This document shows, piece after piece, positions 7,632-16,014 of a stretch of DNA of 64,000 bases. Numbering within the stretch: position 1 is the stretch's first letter; every line of letters starts with the position of its first letter. Both the position numbers and the translations under genes were made by a program. The DNA comes from Polyangiaceae bacterium (GTDB taxonomy: Bacteria > Myxococcota_A > Polyangia > Polyangiales > Polyangiaceae): NCBI GenBank assembly GCA_041389725.1, contig JAWKRG010000016.1, positions 86,615-150,614 on the forward strand, written 5' to 3'. The notes below the pieces were generated by a model, which saw only the letters and a list, made by a program, of their open reading frames with translations, made no database searches and was not told the origin of the DNA.

Positions 7632-9167
7632 TCAGTACGACAGCGACTCGCGGGCTGCGTTGGCGATGTCGGGGTCAGGGTGCTGGCCCAGTTCCGTGAG
7701 GAGCCTCTGAGCCTCGCGATCTTTGCTGTGATCGCCGAGTCCCCGCACGATGGCCCACATCACGTCGCGGCTGGGATTCTGCGCGAGTTTGTGGCGGTAG
7801 TAGGCGACCAGCTGAGGGGCGGGGGCTAGGCGCGCCATGCCCTGGAGCGCGTCGTTGCGCACGGCCTCCGAAGGGTCGTTCTCCGCCGCGTGTTGGATGA
7901 GGGGCAACAGCTGCGGGAACTGGCTCAGGTTGGCGAATTGGAAAGCCATCGCCCGGCGCACGCTCTCGCTCTGGTCGGCCAGGAGCTTCTGCACCATCGT
8001 CCAGACCCATTGCATCTGGTTTTCGGGTTGCCAGTGCAGGTTCTCGGCAATGGCTTCGCGCACCTTCTCCGACGGGTTCTGCATGTGCTTCTCGAACACC
8101 GCGCGCGCTACGTCGCCGTGGCCATGGTTGTGCGCCAGGCACAGCGTGCCAATGCAGGCGGATTGCACGTCCTCGCTTCCGTCGGTATCGCACTGCTGGG
8201 CGACGCCGTACACGATCTGCGCGTCGTCACGGAAGTCGCTCAGGGCCGATACCCCCGCGGCGCGCACCGCCGGATCGGAATCTTGCGCCAGCTGAATCAG
8301 CATTTCCCGTTTGCCTTGGAAGCGCTCTGCAGCGTTGAAGCGCAGGTTTTCCGCCACGCTCTTGCGCACGTGGGGGTCGGAGCTCTGGGCCAATTGCTGC
8401 ACCATGTGCAGCGCGCCTTCCTCCGCGAATTTGCAGGCTGCCTTGACCACCTCGTCGAAGGTCTCTTGGTCCAGCCCCGGCGTGTTCGCTACGGCGTACA
8501 GGGACTGCAGGTGCTGCGGCTGCACTCGGTTGTCCACCAGGTTGGCCCAGGCCTCCAGCGCTTTGCGTCTCACCTGTACGGTGCCTTGCAGCATGTGCTG
8601 AGCGAGCATTGGCTCGACTTCCTGGTACTTGCCTGCGTCCGAGTAGCACTCCAGGAACAACTCGTAGAGGGCGTCGCAAAGTTCGCCTTCGTTGCGACTT
8701 TGGAGCCCGGGGAAGCGGGCCAGTACCTCTGGCAGCGGCAACGCGAAGTGTTCGTTGCCGTCCGCCGGTACGACCTTGAGATCAGCTTCCGCGCTCGGAT
8801 CCTTCACCGACGGAATGTCGGCGACGGCTTGTACCTTGTAGCTCACGTTGTGAGCGGAAGGCAGCGTGTCTGCCGGCACGGTAATGCGGAAGGAGTACTC
8901 GTGCTGGGAGCCCGGAGGTAGGTCCACGCCGGCCGCCACGGTCTGCTCGCCGACGACGCGCGTGTCGATATTGGGCAGTCCCCCCTCGTCGTTCGACTGA
9001 ACGGAGACGTAGATCAGATGAACGCGCAGGTTGGTGAGCTTCAGCGGCTTCTTGCCGCCCGTCAGCCACACCTTGCCGCCCACCACTCCGCCGGGGGAGC
9101 CCTGCGGTCGATCCAGTGCCAGTCGCAAATCCGTCCCGCCCCCAAACATCGCGTCCAACAGACCCAT
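7632..9167 (-). CDS. Spo0M/arrestin-like protein with C-terminal HEAT repeats
   Basis: A 511-aa protein starting at ATG 9167. Residues 1-135 resemble the sporulation-control protein Spo0M and other arrestin-like beta sandwiches: MGLLDAMFGGGTDLRLALDR, VVGGKVWLTGGKKPLKLTNL and SFRITVPADTLPSAHNVSYKV. From about residue 150 the protein is entirely helical with repeating HEAT-type units, for example SDPHVRKSVAENLRFNAAE, SDPAVRAAGVSALSDFRDD, PSEKVREAIAENLHW and PSEAVRNDALQGMARLA. HEAT arrays are protein-binding scaffolds. No signal peptide, so probably cytoplasmic. It converges on the ArsR gene. The arrangement suggests an adaptor; the partner is unknown. Confidence 0.75.
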   Translation of the reverse strand: MGLLDAMFGGGTDLRLALDRPQGSPGGVVGGKVWLTGGKKPLKLTNLRVHLIYVSVQSNDEGGLPNIDTRVVGEQTVAAGVDLPPGSQHEYSFRITVPADTLPSAHNVSYKVQAVADIPSVKDPSAEADLKVVPADGNEHFALPLPEVLARFPGLQSRNEGELCDALYELFLECYSDAGKYQEVEPMLAQHMLQGTVQVRRKALEAWANLVDNRVQPQHLQSLYAVANTPGLDQETFDEVVKAACKFAEEGALHMVQQLAQSSDPHVRKSVAENLRFNAAERFQGKREMLIQLAQDSDPAVRAAGVSALSDFRDDAQIVYGVAQQCDTDGSEDVQSACIGTLCLAHNHGHGDVARAVFEKHMQNPSEKVREAIAENLHWQPENQMQWVWTMVQKLLADQSESVRRAMAFQFANLSQFPQLLPLIQHAAENDPSEAVRNDALQGMARLAPAPQLVAYYRHKLAQNPSRDVMWAIVRGLGDHSKDREAQRLLTELGQHPDPDIANAARESLSY

Positions 9168-9322
9168 CGGGTGTCCTTTCGCCGCGCCCCTTCATGGGGC
9201 AAATCCTCAGGTAGCGCGTCCTACGATGGGTGCGTCACCGAGCTTCCCTGTGTTATCCCCGACCCCATGTCACGGACGGGAGAGCGCGATCCCAGTCGAG
9301 TCAGAGCACCAGGGTTGCGTTG

Positions 9323-10018
9323 ATGTCCGTCTGGGCCGTTCCTGCCGTGATTGTGGCGCTGGTCGCGCTCATCGGGCTGCTCGCCTGGTGGGTGAACCCG
9401 AAGCGTTGGCTGACTAAGATCACCCCGACGCCCGTCGTCTATGCGAAGGACGGCATGCGAATCAAGGTGACGGGCGAGCTGATTTGTGATGGGGAGCCGC
9501 TGACGGCGCCCGTCAGCGGGCGGCGCGCTGCAGCGTGGGTGCTGGAGGTGACCCAACGCGGCCACAACGACCACGGGCAGCGCGGCGCTGGCGAGCGAAC
9601 CATTGCCAAGGAATCGCGGGCCACTCAGTTCGTCATCGACGACGGTTCGGGCCGCGCGCTCATTCGAGCGCCCGTGGAACGCATGAACCTCGTTCTGACG
9701 AGGCAGGGTGAAGCCGACAGCTGGATAGCGAAGGAGCCGGCCGCGACGCTCATCCGCAGGCTGAGTGCGGAGCACGGCATCAATCCCGCGTTTCGCGACA
9801 ACACGGGGTTCATTCGCTTCAAGGAAGCCGCGGCAGAGGTAGGGTCACGCATCTCCGTCGCGGGCTGGTGCCGGTGGATTCAAGACGAGCGCGGCGAACG
9901 CACCCTGCTGCTCGAACCGCGAGCTTCCGATGGCCTGGAACTCATCGTCTGCGACGACCCTGCCGTCGTCGCCGTCAATCCGACGCGCCCCGCGCCCGGC
10001 TACCGCCTGTCCACGTGA
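9323..10018 (+). CDS. Membrane-anchored protein, possibly GIDE-like
   Basis: A 231-aa protein from ATG 9323. One N-terminal transmembrane helix (AVPAVIVALVALIGLLAWWV, residues 5-24) is followed by a beta-rich soluble domain. The soluble part opens with a segment resembling the GIDE domain (GELICDGEPLTAPVSGRRAAAWVLEV). It also contains IDDGSGRALIRAPVERMNL and a C-terminal half with SRISVAGWCRWIQDE. No RING or other catalytic signature is present. The GIDE resemblance is from memory of the pattern and is weak. It is divergent from the Spo0M-HEAT gene and 116 bp upstream of a TPR-PEGA gene. Confidence 0.5.
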   Translation: MSVWAVPAVIVALVALIGLLAWWVNPKRWLTKITPTPVVYAKDGMRIKVTGELICDGEPLTAPVSGRRAAAWVLEVTQRGHNDHGQRGAGERTIAKESRATQFVIDDGSGRALIRAPVERMNLVLTRQGEADSWIAKEPAATLIRRLSAEHGINPAFRDNTGFIRFKEAAAEVGSRISVAGWCRWIQDERGERTLLLEPRASDGLELIVCDDPAVVAVNPTRPAPGYRLST

Positions 10019-10134
10019 GTGCCCCGCGTTCACGGCACGTGCCGGGCATCGCCACGTGCAAGTCGAGCTCAAGCTCGAGCGCAAGGCGACGTTCAGGGAA
10101 GGGGAAGAGGTCGTCCATCTTCGAGAGTCACCCC

Positions 10135-11121
10135 ATGCGTTTCGCCCGCCTGAGTTCCGCACTGCTCGGCGCTCTTCTCTTCACCGGCGCCGGACCCGCG
10201 AAGGCCGCTCCCTCCCTGAGCGCGAAAGTGCAGACGGAAGCAGCCCAAGGCGGTAGCGATGACAAGTACGATGAAACCTTGCCGCCCACGGTCGACGAGG
10301 CGGCCTTCGAGCACGCTCGCATGATGTTCGGCGAAGGCGCTGCCGCCTACGAGGCCGGTCGATATCCGGAAGCCATCGACAAGTTCCTGGTCGCGGCGAG
10401 CATCTATCCGAATCCGCAGTTCTCTTTCAACGTCGCGAAGGCCTACGATCAGCTGGGCGATACGGCCGGCGCCCTGCGTTTCTATCGCGAGTACCTCAAG
10501 CAGCAGCGGGACGCACCGGACCGCGAGACGGTGCAGGGAAGGGTGCGAGAACTCGAACTCGGGCTGAGCCGACGGGGGATCCAGCAGCTCGCGGTCACAT
10601 CAAAGCCGTCTGGAGCTACTCTGCTAATCGACGGCCGCCCCGTGGGGGTGACCCCCTGGGTTGGTGAGACGTGGCCGGGCAAGCACCGGCTAGCCTTGCG
10701 ACAGCCGGGCTACCGGGACGCAGAAACCGAAGTGGTGCTCAGCCGCCACCGCGCACTGGACGTAGCACTGCAGCTCGAGGCGCGGCCGAAGCCCAGCGCC
10801 CAGCGGCCAGCTGGGTCGATCTCGCCGCGGCCCAGCGGGCGGATCGGCATGCTGACCTGGGGAGCGCTCGGCATCGGGGTCGTGGGTCTCGGTGGCGCCC
10901 TGCTCTCCGAGAGCGCCAGTGATCAGTCCGGTATTTCGCGGACGAGCGCATTCTTCGCAGGCGTGAGCACGATGGCCTTCGCGGCGGGCGGTACGCTGCT
11001 CTACTTGGATCTGCGAGGAGCCTCAGCTCCAGGCAGCGATCGCGCCGCGGCTGCGACGGACGAGTTGCGTTTGGGCTGTTGGGCGGCCGGCTGCAACGTG
11101 CAGTTGGCTCACGCCTTCTAG
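10135..11121 (+). CDS. TPR and PEGA domain protein, secreted or periplasmic
   Basis: A 328-aa protein from ATG 10135, chosen because it starts a clear signal peptide (MRFARLSSALLGALLFTGAGPAKAA). Residues ~50-135 form TPR-like helical pairs (ARMMFGEGAAAYEAGRYPEAIDKFLVAA, then the usual SFNVAKAYDQLGDTAGALRFY). A PEGA domain follows (AVTSKPSGATLLIDGRPVGV at about 155-225). Two short hydrophobic segments near 240-260 and 275-295 close the protein. This TPR-PEGA-TM layout is very common in myxobacteria next to Ser/Thr kinases, and the neighbouring convergent gene is such a kinase: their ends overlap by 4 bp. A cell-envelope role is likely, but no specific function can be named. Confidence 0.8.
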   Translation: MRFARLSSALLGALLFTGAGPAKAAPSLSAKVQTEAAQGGSDDKYDETLPPTVDEAAFEHARMMFGEGAAAYEAGRYPEAIDKFLVAASIYPNPQFSFNVAKAYDQLGDTAGALRFYREYLKQQRDAPDRETVQGRVRELELGLSRRGIQQLAVTSKPSGATLLIDGRPVGVTPWVGETWPGKHRLALRQPGYRDAETEVVLSRHRALDVALQLEARPKPSAQRPAGSISPRPSGRIGMLTWGALGIGVVGLGGALLSESASDQSGISRTSAFFAGVSTMAFAAGGTLLYLDLRGASAPGSDRAAAATDELRLGCWAAGCNVQLAHAF

Positions 11122-12719
11122 GGACCGTCGACGAAGGGGTTCTTCAGATCCCGATGCACCTTGCCGGGCTTGCGGGTCGGGGGGCGACGCCAGCGCTGTC
11201 GCGGCTTTTGGGACGGCATCTGCCCTTCGTGGCCTGCCATGGGTTCGCCCGGAGCAGCGGAGCCTTTCGTCGCCGGCGTGCTGGGTGGGCTTGCTTTCGC
11301 AGGCTGCCTGGTGGCGCTGGCCTGGGCAGATGTCGCGCGCGTTGCCACAGCAAGCGTTGGCTCTGAATGCGCCATTGGGACGCTCCTCGTCGCTATCAGG
11401 GCGCTCGCGACGAACACCAGGGGCAACAGCGTTGCGCCGAGGGCTATCCAAACCAACGGGCTCCGGCGATGCGGTGCGCGTTGCACCAGCGTGTGGCTGA
11501 CGGGCGCCGCCGCTGGCGTCAGTAGGCCGAGGGCCGCTCCGAAGCGACCGCTCTCGGCGTCGCCTCTGTCGGCCCAGGGAGCTTCTGGGTCTGAGGCTTC
11601 GCTCGCCCCGTCTCGTGCGGGCGTAGCGGCAGCGACCGGTACTGCTATCGCGGGTAGGGTGCCGCTCGAGCGCGCTCCTGTCTCCACGGGCTTCAGCGAT
11701 GGGAAAAAGGAAAGAATGGGTCCGCCCGAGGGCCTCGAGCCATGGCGTCCTCGCTCCACCCAGGTCGACTGGAGCGATTCGCGGCAGACATCTTCGGTAA
11801 TGCCCCGCGCCAACAGCCAACCAGCCAGCGCCTTGCCGTATTCGGTGGCGGTTTGCCAGCGGTCCTCCCGAGCCTTGCTCAGCCCGCGCTGGATCAGCTG
11901 CCAGAGCTCAGGTTCCACGATGCCAAGGGCACTCAGCGGTTTCGGATCGCTATGACCGATCAGCCAAAGAAGCGCGTTGTAGTTGTTGCCTTCAAACGGC
12001 AGCTTGCCCGAGATCATCTGGTAGAGCACCACGCTCAGCGCCCACAAGTCGGCACGCTTGTCCACGTCGTGGTCTCCGCGAGCCTGTTCGGGGGACATGT
12101 AGTAGGGGCTGCCCATGACCGACCCGGCTTCCGTGAGCTTGAGATCAGTCGGCCGCTGGAGCTTGGCGATGCCAAAGTCCAACACCTTTGGCTGCAGGCG
12201 ATTCCCCGCTTGTCGCGCCAAGAAGATGTTGTCCGGCTTCAAGTCGCGATGCACGACATCGTGGTCGTGCGCCGCTGCCAGCGCGTCGAGAACCGGCAAC
12301 AGTAGCTGAACCGCGCGGATTGCACTCACTTTGCCACGGCGCTCCAGCGCGGCACCCAAACTCTCACCCTCTAGCAGCTCCATGGCAATGTAGGGCTCGG
12401 CGCGCTCCGTCGTGCCAAAGTCGAACACCCGAATGATCGCCGGGTGCACGATGCGAGCGGCGGCTCGGGCCTCCTGCAGCAAGCGATCGCCGATTCCTGG
12501 AATCGCATCACTGAGCTCCGCGCGGATCAGCTTCAGGGCGACACGAACGTCCAGGTCGCGGTTCCTCGCCACCCAGACGGCTCCCATCCCGCCTTCACCC
12601 AACAGCCGAATCAGCTCGAACTTGTTCGCCACGACCATGCTGCGCGAATAGGCGTGGGAATGGCTTCCCGTGGCGAAATCCACCGGGATGCTACTCACGC
12701 TGGGCGTAGGATCATGCAT
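11118..12719 (-). CDS. Hanks-type Ser/Thr protein kinase with C-terminal membrane segment
   Basis: A 533-aa protein from ATG 12719. The kinase domain covers residues ~34-295: glycine loop LLGEGGMGAVW, ATP-binding K63 in VALKLIR, catalytic loop HRDLKPDN (D159, N164), DFGIAKL (D181), and SPYYMSPEQ before the P+1 loop. All catalytic residues are present, so it should be active. After a low-complexity linker, one transmembrane helix (LVWIALGATLLPLVFVASALIA) leads to a Ser/Thr/Ala- and basic-rich tail ending DLKNPFVDGP, a terminus seen in other myxobacterial envelope proteins. An upstream in-frame extension to 12974 has no kinase-like content and was excluded. Confidence 0.9.
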   Translation of the reverse strand: MHDPTPSVSSIPVDFATGSHSHAYSRSMVVANKFELIRLLGEGGMGAVWVARNRDLDVRVALKLIRAELSDAIPGIGDRLLQEARAAARIVHPAIIRVFDFGTTERAEPYIAMELLEGESLGAALERRGKVSAIRAVQLLLPVLDALAAAHDHDVVHRDLKPDNIFLARQAGNRLQPKVLDFGIAKLQRPTDLKLTEAGSVMGSPYYMSPEQARGDHDVDKRADLWALSVVLYQMISGKLPFEGNNYNALLWLIGHSDPKPLSALGIVEPELWQLIQRGLSKAREDRWQTATEYGKALAGWLLARGITEDVCRESLQSTWVERGRHGSRPSGGPILSFFPSLKPVETGARSSGTLPAIAVPVAAATPARDGASEASDPEAPWADRGDAESGRFGAALGLLTPAAAPVSHTLVQRAPHRRSPLVWIALGATLLPLVFVASALIATRSVPMAHSEPTLAVATRATSAQASATRQPAKASPPSTPATKGSAAPGEPMAGHEGQMPSQKPRQRWRRPPTRKPGKVHRDLKNPFVDGP

Positions 12720-13051
12720 TGCTCGGAATCCACTCCTACCCGTGGACGGCATCCGGCGCCGACCCTTGAGCCCAGAGGCGACGGCGCGCAATTTGCTTCG
12801 CCGCGAAAACCGCCTCGAGACTCCAGCGCAGAAGGCAGCTCCTGCGCGAGAGCTGAGTGCGGCCGCGCCCGCAAATGCAGGAGTAGCCGTCCGCGACGGA
12901 GCGGGCCTAGACCCCAAATCAAGATTCGTCACGGTCGCGTCGTGGACCTCCTTCGCCTTTTCGGGGGGCAGCACTCCAGCGCGGACGTGCGCTTTTGTGG
13001 CGGGCCAGCGTGGGCTTGCGTTTTGGCGCGCTGCGGCGTGAAGCTCGGGAC
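12720..13051. other. Intergenic region between divergent kinase and FMN dehydrogenase genes; no gene seen
   Basis: This 332-bp stretch separates the start codons of two divergent genes and therefore should hold both promoters. It has several overlapping open frames on both strands, but all are arginine/alanine-rich in the manner of GC-driven shadow frames, with no signal peptide, domain or convincing ribosome binding site. I see no palindrome or consensus promoter strong enough to list separately. Confidence 0.5.
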
Positions 13052-14122
13052 GTGACGACCCTACTCAATCTGGCGGACTACGAGGCGGCCGCAGAAAAGC
13101 GCCTTTCGCGCGCAGCGTGGGACTACTACCGCAGCGGTTCGGGGGACGAGGCGACGCTCGCGGAGAACCGCGCGGCTTTCGCGCGGGTGAAGCTGCTGCA
13201 TCGTGTGCTGGTGGACGTCAGCGAGCGGAACGCCAGCTGTCGGCTCTTGGGGCACGCGCTGAAGGCGCCGATCGTCGTGGCGCCGACGGCGTTTCATCGC
13301 CTTGCTTGCGATGACGGCGAGTTGGCCACGGCTCGGGCGGCGAGCGCGCAGGGCAGCCTGATGATCCTCTCCAGCTTGAGCAACACGCCCGTGGAAGCAG
13401 TTGCGGCCGCCGCGGGCCCGATTTGGTTTCAGCTCTACGTCTATCGCGATCGTGGCGTGACCCGCGCCCTGGTCGAGCGCGTGAAGCAAGCCGGCGTGCG
13501 CGCCTTGGTGCTGACCGTGGACGCTCCGCTGCTTGGTCGGCGGGAGCGGGACGTGCGCAACGGCTTCGAGCTGCCGTCGCATCTGTCGGTGGCCAACGCG
13601 CTTCCGCACGGCATGGGCGCGGTGGAAGCGAAGGGCGCGGAGTCGGGTCTGGCGCGCTACTTCGCCGAGATGCTCGACCCGTCGCTGACCTGGGCCGACG
13701 TGGAGTGGCTGCGCGAAGTTTCCGATCTGCCCATCGTGGTCAAGGGCATCGTGCGGCCCGACGATGCGGTGCGCGCCTTCGATCACGGTGCTCGCGCCGT
13801 CGTGGTCTCGAACCACGGCGGGCGTCAGCTGGACGGCGGCGTTGCCACCATCGACGCGCTGCCGCGCGTCGCCGACGCGGTCGCGGGGCGGGGACCCCTG
13901 TTGCTCGATGGCGGCGTTCGTCGCGGTGTCGACGCGCTCCGAGCGCTCTGTCTCGGCGCGACGGCGGTGCTCATCGGGCGCCCGGTGCTCTGGGGGCTCG
14001 CGGTGGATGGCCAGGCCGGCGCAGAGCGCGTGCTCGACTTGCTGCGAGAGGAACTGGATCTCGCGATGGCGCTGATCGGCGCGCGAAGTCTGGGTGAGCT
14101 ATCGCGGGAGTTGGTGGCGTAG
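13052..14122 (+). CDS. FMN-dependent alpha-hydroxyacid dehydrogenase/oxidase (lactate/glycolate oxidase family)
   Basis: A 356-aa TIM-barrel flavoenzyme from GTG 13052 (VTTLLNLADYEAAAEKRL). Family features: the YYRSGSGDE stretch with the FMN-contacting tyrosine, PIVVAPTAFHRLA, WFQLYVYRDRG, LTVDAPLLGRRERDVRNGF, VVKGI with the FMN-binding lysine, and SNHGGRQLDGG, which carries the catalytic histidine and substrate arginine, then LDGGVRRGVDALRAL for the phosphate site. It oxidises an L-2-hydroxy acid to a 2-oxo acid; whether with oxygen (oxidase) or the quinone pool (dehydrogenase) cannot be told. Family length is about 350-380, so the start is sensible. No membrane-binding insertion as in LldD is obvious. 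Confidence 0.88.
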   Translation: MTTLLNLADYEAAAEKRLSRAAWDYYRSGSGDEATLAENRAAFARVKLLHRVLVDVSERNASCRLLGHALKAPIVVAPTAFHRLACDDGELATARAASAQGSLMILSSLSNTPVEAVAAAAGPIWFQLYVYRDRGVTRALVERVKQAGVRALVLTVDAPLLGRRERDVRNGFELPSHLSVANALPHGMGAVEAKGAESGLARYFAEMLDPSLTWADVEWLREVSDLPIVVKGIVRPDDAVRAFDHGARAVVVSNHGGRQLDGGVATIDALPRVADAVAGRGPLLLDGGVRRGVDALRALCLGATAVLIGRPVLWGLAVDGQAGAERVLDLLREELDLAMALIGARSLGELSRELVA

Positions 14123-14284
14123 GTCTGACGAGTGGGCGACCGCCGCATCACGGCTCGTACCCATGTGTGGTCCGTGAATACTCCAGTTGAGTACGAAGGT
14201 TCGGCTCGAACTCCGCCGCGCCGAAGCGCTGAGTTTTCCGTGGCAGGGTGCGTTTCGGCGCTTTCGGCTCTACACTCACCCGTC

Positions 14285-15220
14285 GTGAGGGCCTTGTGGG
14301 TACTGGTGCTGCTGTCCGCCTTGGGCTGCAGCGAGACGAAGGACGAGCCAGCAGCTGGCAGCGGCGGGGCGTCGACGGGCGGGGCCTCGGGCGCTTCGGG
14401 CGCGGGCGCATCTGGTGGCGGAGGCGCCGGGGCGGGCTGTGATGCCACGACGCCGGGTTGCGTCAATCACGTCAGCGGCAAGGTGATCGACGACAGTGGC
14501 GCGGGAGTGCCGCAGTTGCTGATGAGCGTGTGCGGTGCGGTCTGCTACTTCGGCGAGACCGACGGCAGCGGGAACTTCGATGTCGGCGTCGGCGCCGTGA
14601 TCGATCCCTTGCAGTATTCAACGCTGCCGCACGGCCGCCCCGACTACACGAGCTTCTACTACTTGCTCCCCACCGGGGCTCAGGACCAGGTGAACGTGGG
14701 GGAATTGCTGGTGCTGCCGCTGCCGAGCGGCGGGCAGACGCTAGTGGTGAAGAGCGACAGCGCAGGCGCGCCCGCGCAGACCGTGACGCACGGTGGCGTG
14801 ACTCTCGAGGTGCCCCAGGACGTGGTCGTGAAGATCGACGTGGAAGACATTGCTCTCGGCGACCCGGGCAAGACCTTTCGGGCACTGCAGATCCCGAGTC
14901 AGCATCAGGCCGCTTTCGTTGCGCCGAGTGAGAGCGTACTCGCGCTCTATCAGCTGACGCCCTTTGAAACGAGCTTCCGCGACGCCAACGGCAAGCCCGC
15001 CAAAGTGCGGCTGAGCTTCGAGGCGCCCGCGGGCCTCGGCGCTGGAGAAACGGTGGAAGTTCTGGCCCTTGGTAGCTACTTGTTTTTGGATTGGGTGAGC
15101 CCTGCGCGCTTCGAACCCGTCGCGACCGCGACGGTCACGAGCGATGGTACGCGCGTCGAAATGGATCCAGGGCAGGGGATCGAGTACCTTACGTGGATTG
15201 CACTGAGGAAGAAGCCATGA
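14285..15220 (+). CDS. Lipoprotein with Gly/Ser-rich linker and carboxypeptidase-regulatory-like domain; partner of the selenoprotein gene
   Basis: A 311-aa protein from GTG 14285; the signal VRALWVLVLLSALGC ends in a lipobox at C15, which sets the start. Residues ~22-50 are a Gly/Ala/Ser linker. From residue 60 a beta-sandwich like the carboxypeptidase regulatory domain begins (VSGKVIDDSGAGVPQLLMSV, then ETDGSGNFDVGVG). Cysteines outside the lipobox are C52, C59, C83 and C87; the last two form CGAVC, a plausible disulfide. The stop overlaps the ATG of the next gene (ATGA, 15217-15220), so the two are translationally coupled. Because that gene encodes a thioredoxin-like protein, this one could be its substrate or docking partner (inference). 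Confidence 0.7.
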   Translation: MRALWVLVLLSALGCSETKDEPAAGSGGASTGGASGASGAGASGGGGAGAGCDATTPGCVNHVSGKVIDDSGAGVPQLLMSVCGAVCYFGETDGSGNFDVGVGAVIDPLQYSTLPHGRPDYTSFYYLLPTGAQDQVNVGELLVLPLPSGGQTLVVKSDSAGAPAQTVTHGGVTLEVPQDVVVKIDVEDIALGDPGKTFRALQIPSQHQAAFVAPSESVLALYQLTPFETSFRDANGKPAKVRLSFEAPAGLGAGETVEVLALGSYLFLDWVSPARFEPVATATVTSDGTRVEMDPGQGIEYLTWIALRKKP

Positions 15221-15975
15221 AAGCTGGACGACGTACTGCTGTGTTTGCCGCGCTCCTCGTTGCGGGGGCCGCGATGCTTCCGCTGCTCGCCTGCTCGAGT
15301 GACGATGACTCGGGAGGCACGGCCGCGGGGGGCAGCGGTGGGGTCGCGCTAGGCGGCAACGGGGGTGCGCTGACCGGGGGAACTGCGGGCAGCGTCTCGG
15401 GCGGGACCGCGGGCATTGGCGCGGCTGCGGGCAGTTCTGGCGCGTCGGGGGCCGGCGGCGGCATCGCGGTCGAGTATCCGGCGGGCCCCTACGGCAACGA
15501 AGTGGGCGACACCATCGCGAACTTGCAGTGGGAGGGCTACGTCAACGAAACCGGGGACGTGCAGAGCGACAGCAAGCCGTACATGGACTACGGCACCGAC
15601 GCCATGCGCAAGAGCGGGAAGCGCTATGGATTGATCCACATATCCGCGTTCACGTGACCCGGCTGCAAGCAAGCAGCCCAGGTCCTGGGTGCAAACGGAG
15701 CGCAGTTGGTTCAGTCGGGTGGCCTGATCGTGGACGTTCTCTATTCCGGGGACTTGGTCGCCTGGATCAAGGCGGAGAACCTGAAGATCAGCGTGGTCAA
15801 GCCCAAGGCGGGCGACCCCACCTTGACCGAGCTCGTCAGCCGCGAGTGGAGCTACATCGTCGACTTGAAGACGATGAAGATCGTGTGGAAGGGATTCGGC
15901 AGCTACGGAGGCACGGCGCCGACCAGCATGCAGACCGCCCTCGATCAGCTCAGCACGCTGCTGTCCCAGCAATAG
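15217..15975 (+). CDS. Thioredoxin-like lipoprotein, probable selenoprotein (in-frame TGA at 15655-15657 read as Sec, U-P-G-C)
   Basis: The frame opens at ATG 15217 with a lipoprotein signal (AALLVAGAAMLPLLACSS, lipobox C26) and a Gly/Ala-rich linker to about residue 80. The folded part starts at YPAGPYGNEVGDTIANLQWE. At codon 147 the frame meets TGA, then continues uninterrupted for 105 codons to TAG at 15975. Around the TGA the protein reads ISAFT-U-PGCKQAAQVLG, then GLIVDVLYSG, the shape of a thioredoxin/peroxiredoxin-like beta1-alpha1 with a CxxC redox site where the first Cys would be selenocysteine. A SECIS-like hairpin follows. Full length is 252 aa. The alternative is a nonsense mutation of an ordinary Cys protein, but no frameshift or other decay is seen. 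No selA, selB, selC or selD lies in the window. YhhQ follows 39 bp downstream. Confidence 0.75.
15673..15692 (+). promoter_or_regulatory. Candidate bacterial SECIS element
   Basis: Starting 16 nt after the in-frame TGA, the RNA can fold into a hairpin. Pairs are G15673-C15692, C15674-G15691, a bulged A15675, G15676-U15690, C15677-G15689, C15678-G15688, C15679-G15687, A15680-U15686 and G15681-C15685. The apical loop is GUC (15682-15684). The apical G lies 25 nt from the TGA, inside the window described for bacterial SECIS elements, and the loop begins with G as required; the GGUC apex resembles E. coli fdhF. A competing hairpin, GGCTGC-AAGCAA-GCAGCC (15661-15678), overlaps its 5' arm. Folding was done by eye. 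Confidence 0.6.
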
Positions 15976-16014
15976 TGGCGCGCTTGGCGGCGCGCGGGAT
16001 CAGGGAGCGCTAGC

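Noticed and set aside
15091..15657. Treating the frame before the TGA as a complete 146-residue gene and the rest as unrelated
   Set aside because: The part after the TGA keeps the same frame, a sensible thioredoxin-like sequence and no further stops until 15975, so one gene with a recoded or mutated codon is the simpler reading. A recent nonsense mutation remains the main alternative.
15976..16014. preQ1 riboswitch in front of the YhhQ gene
   Set aside because: Only 39 bp separate the genes and no preQ1-type hairpin with A-rich tail is visible.
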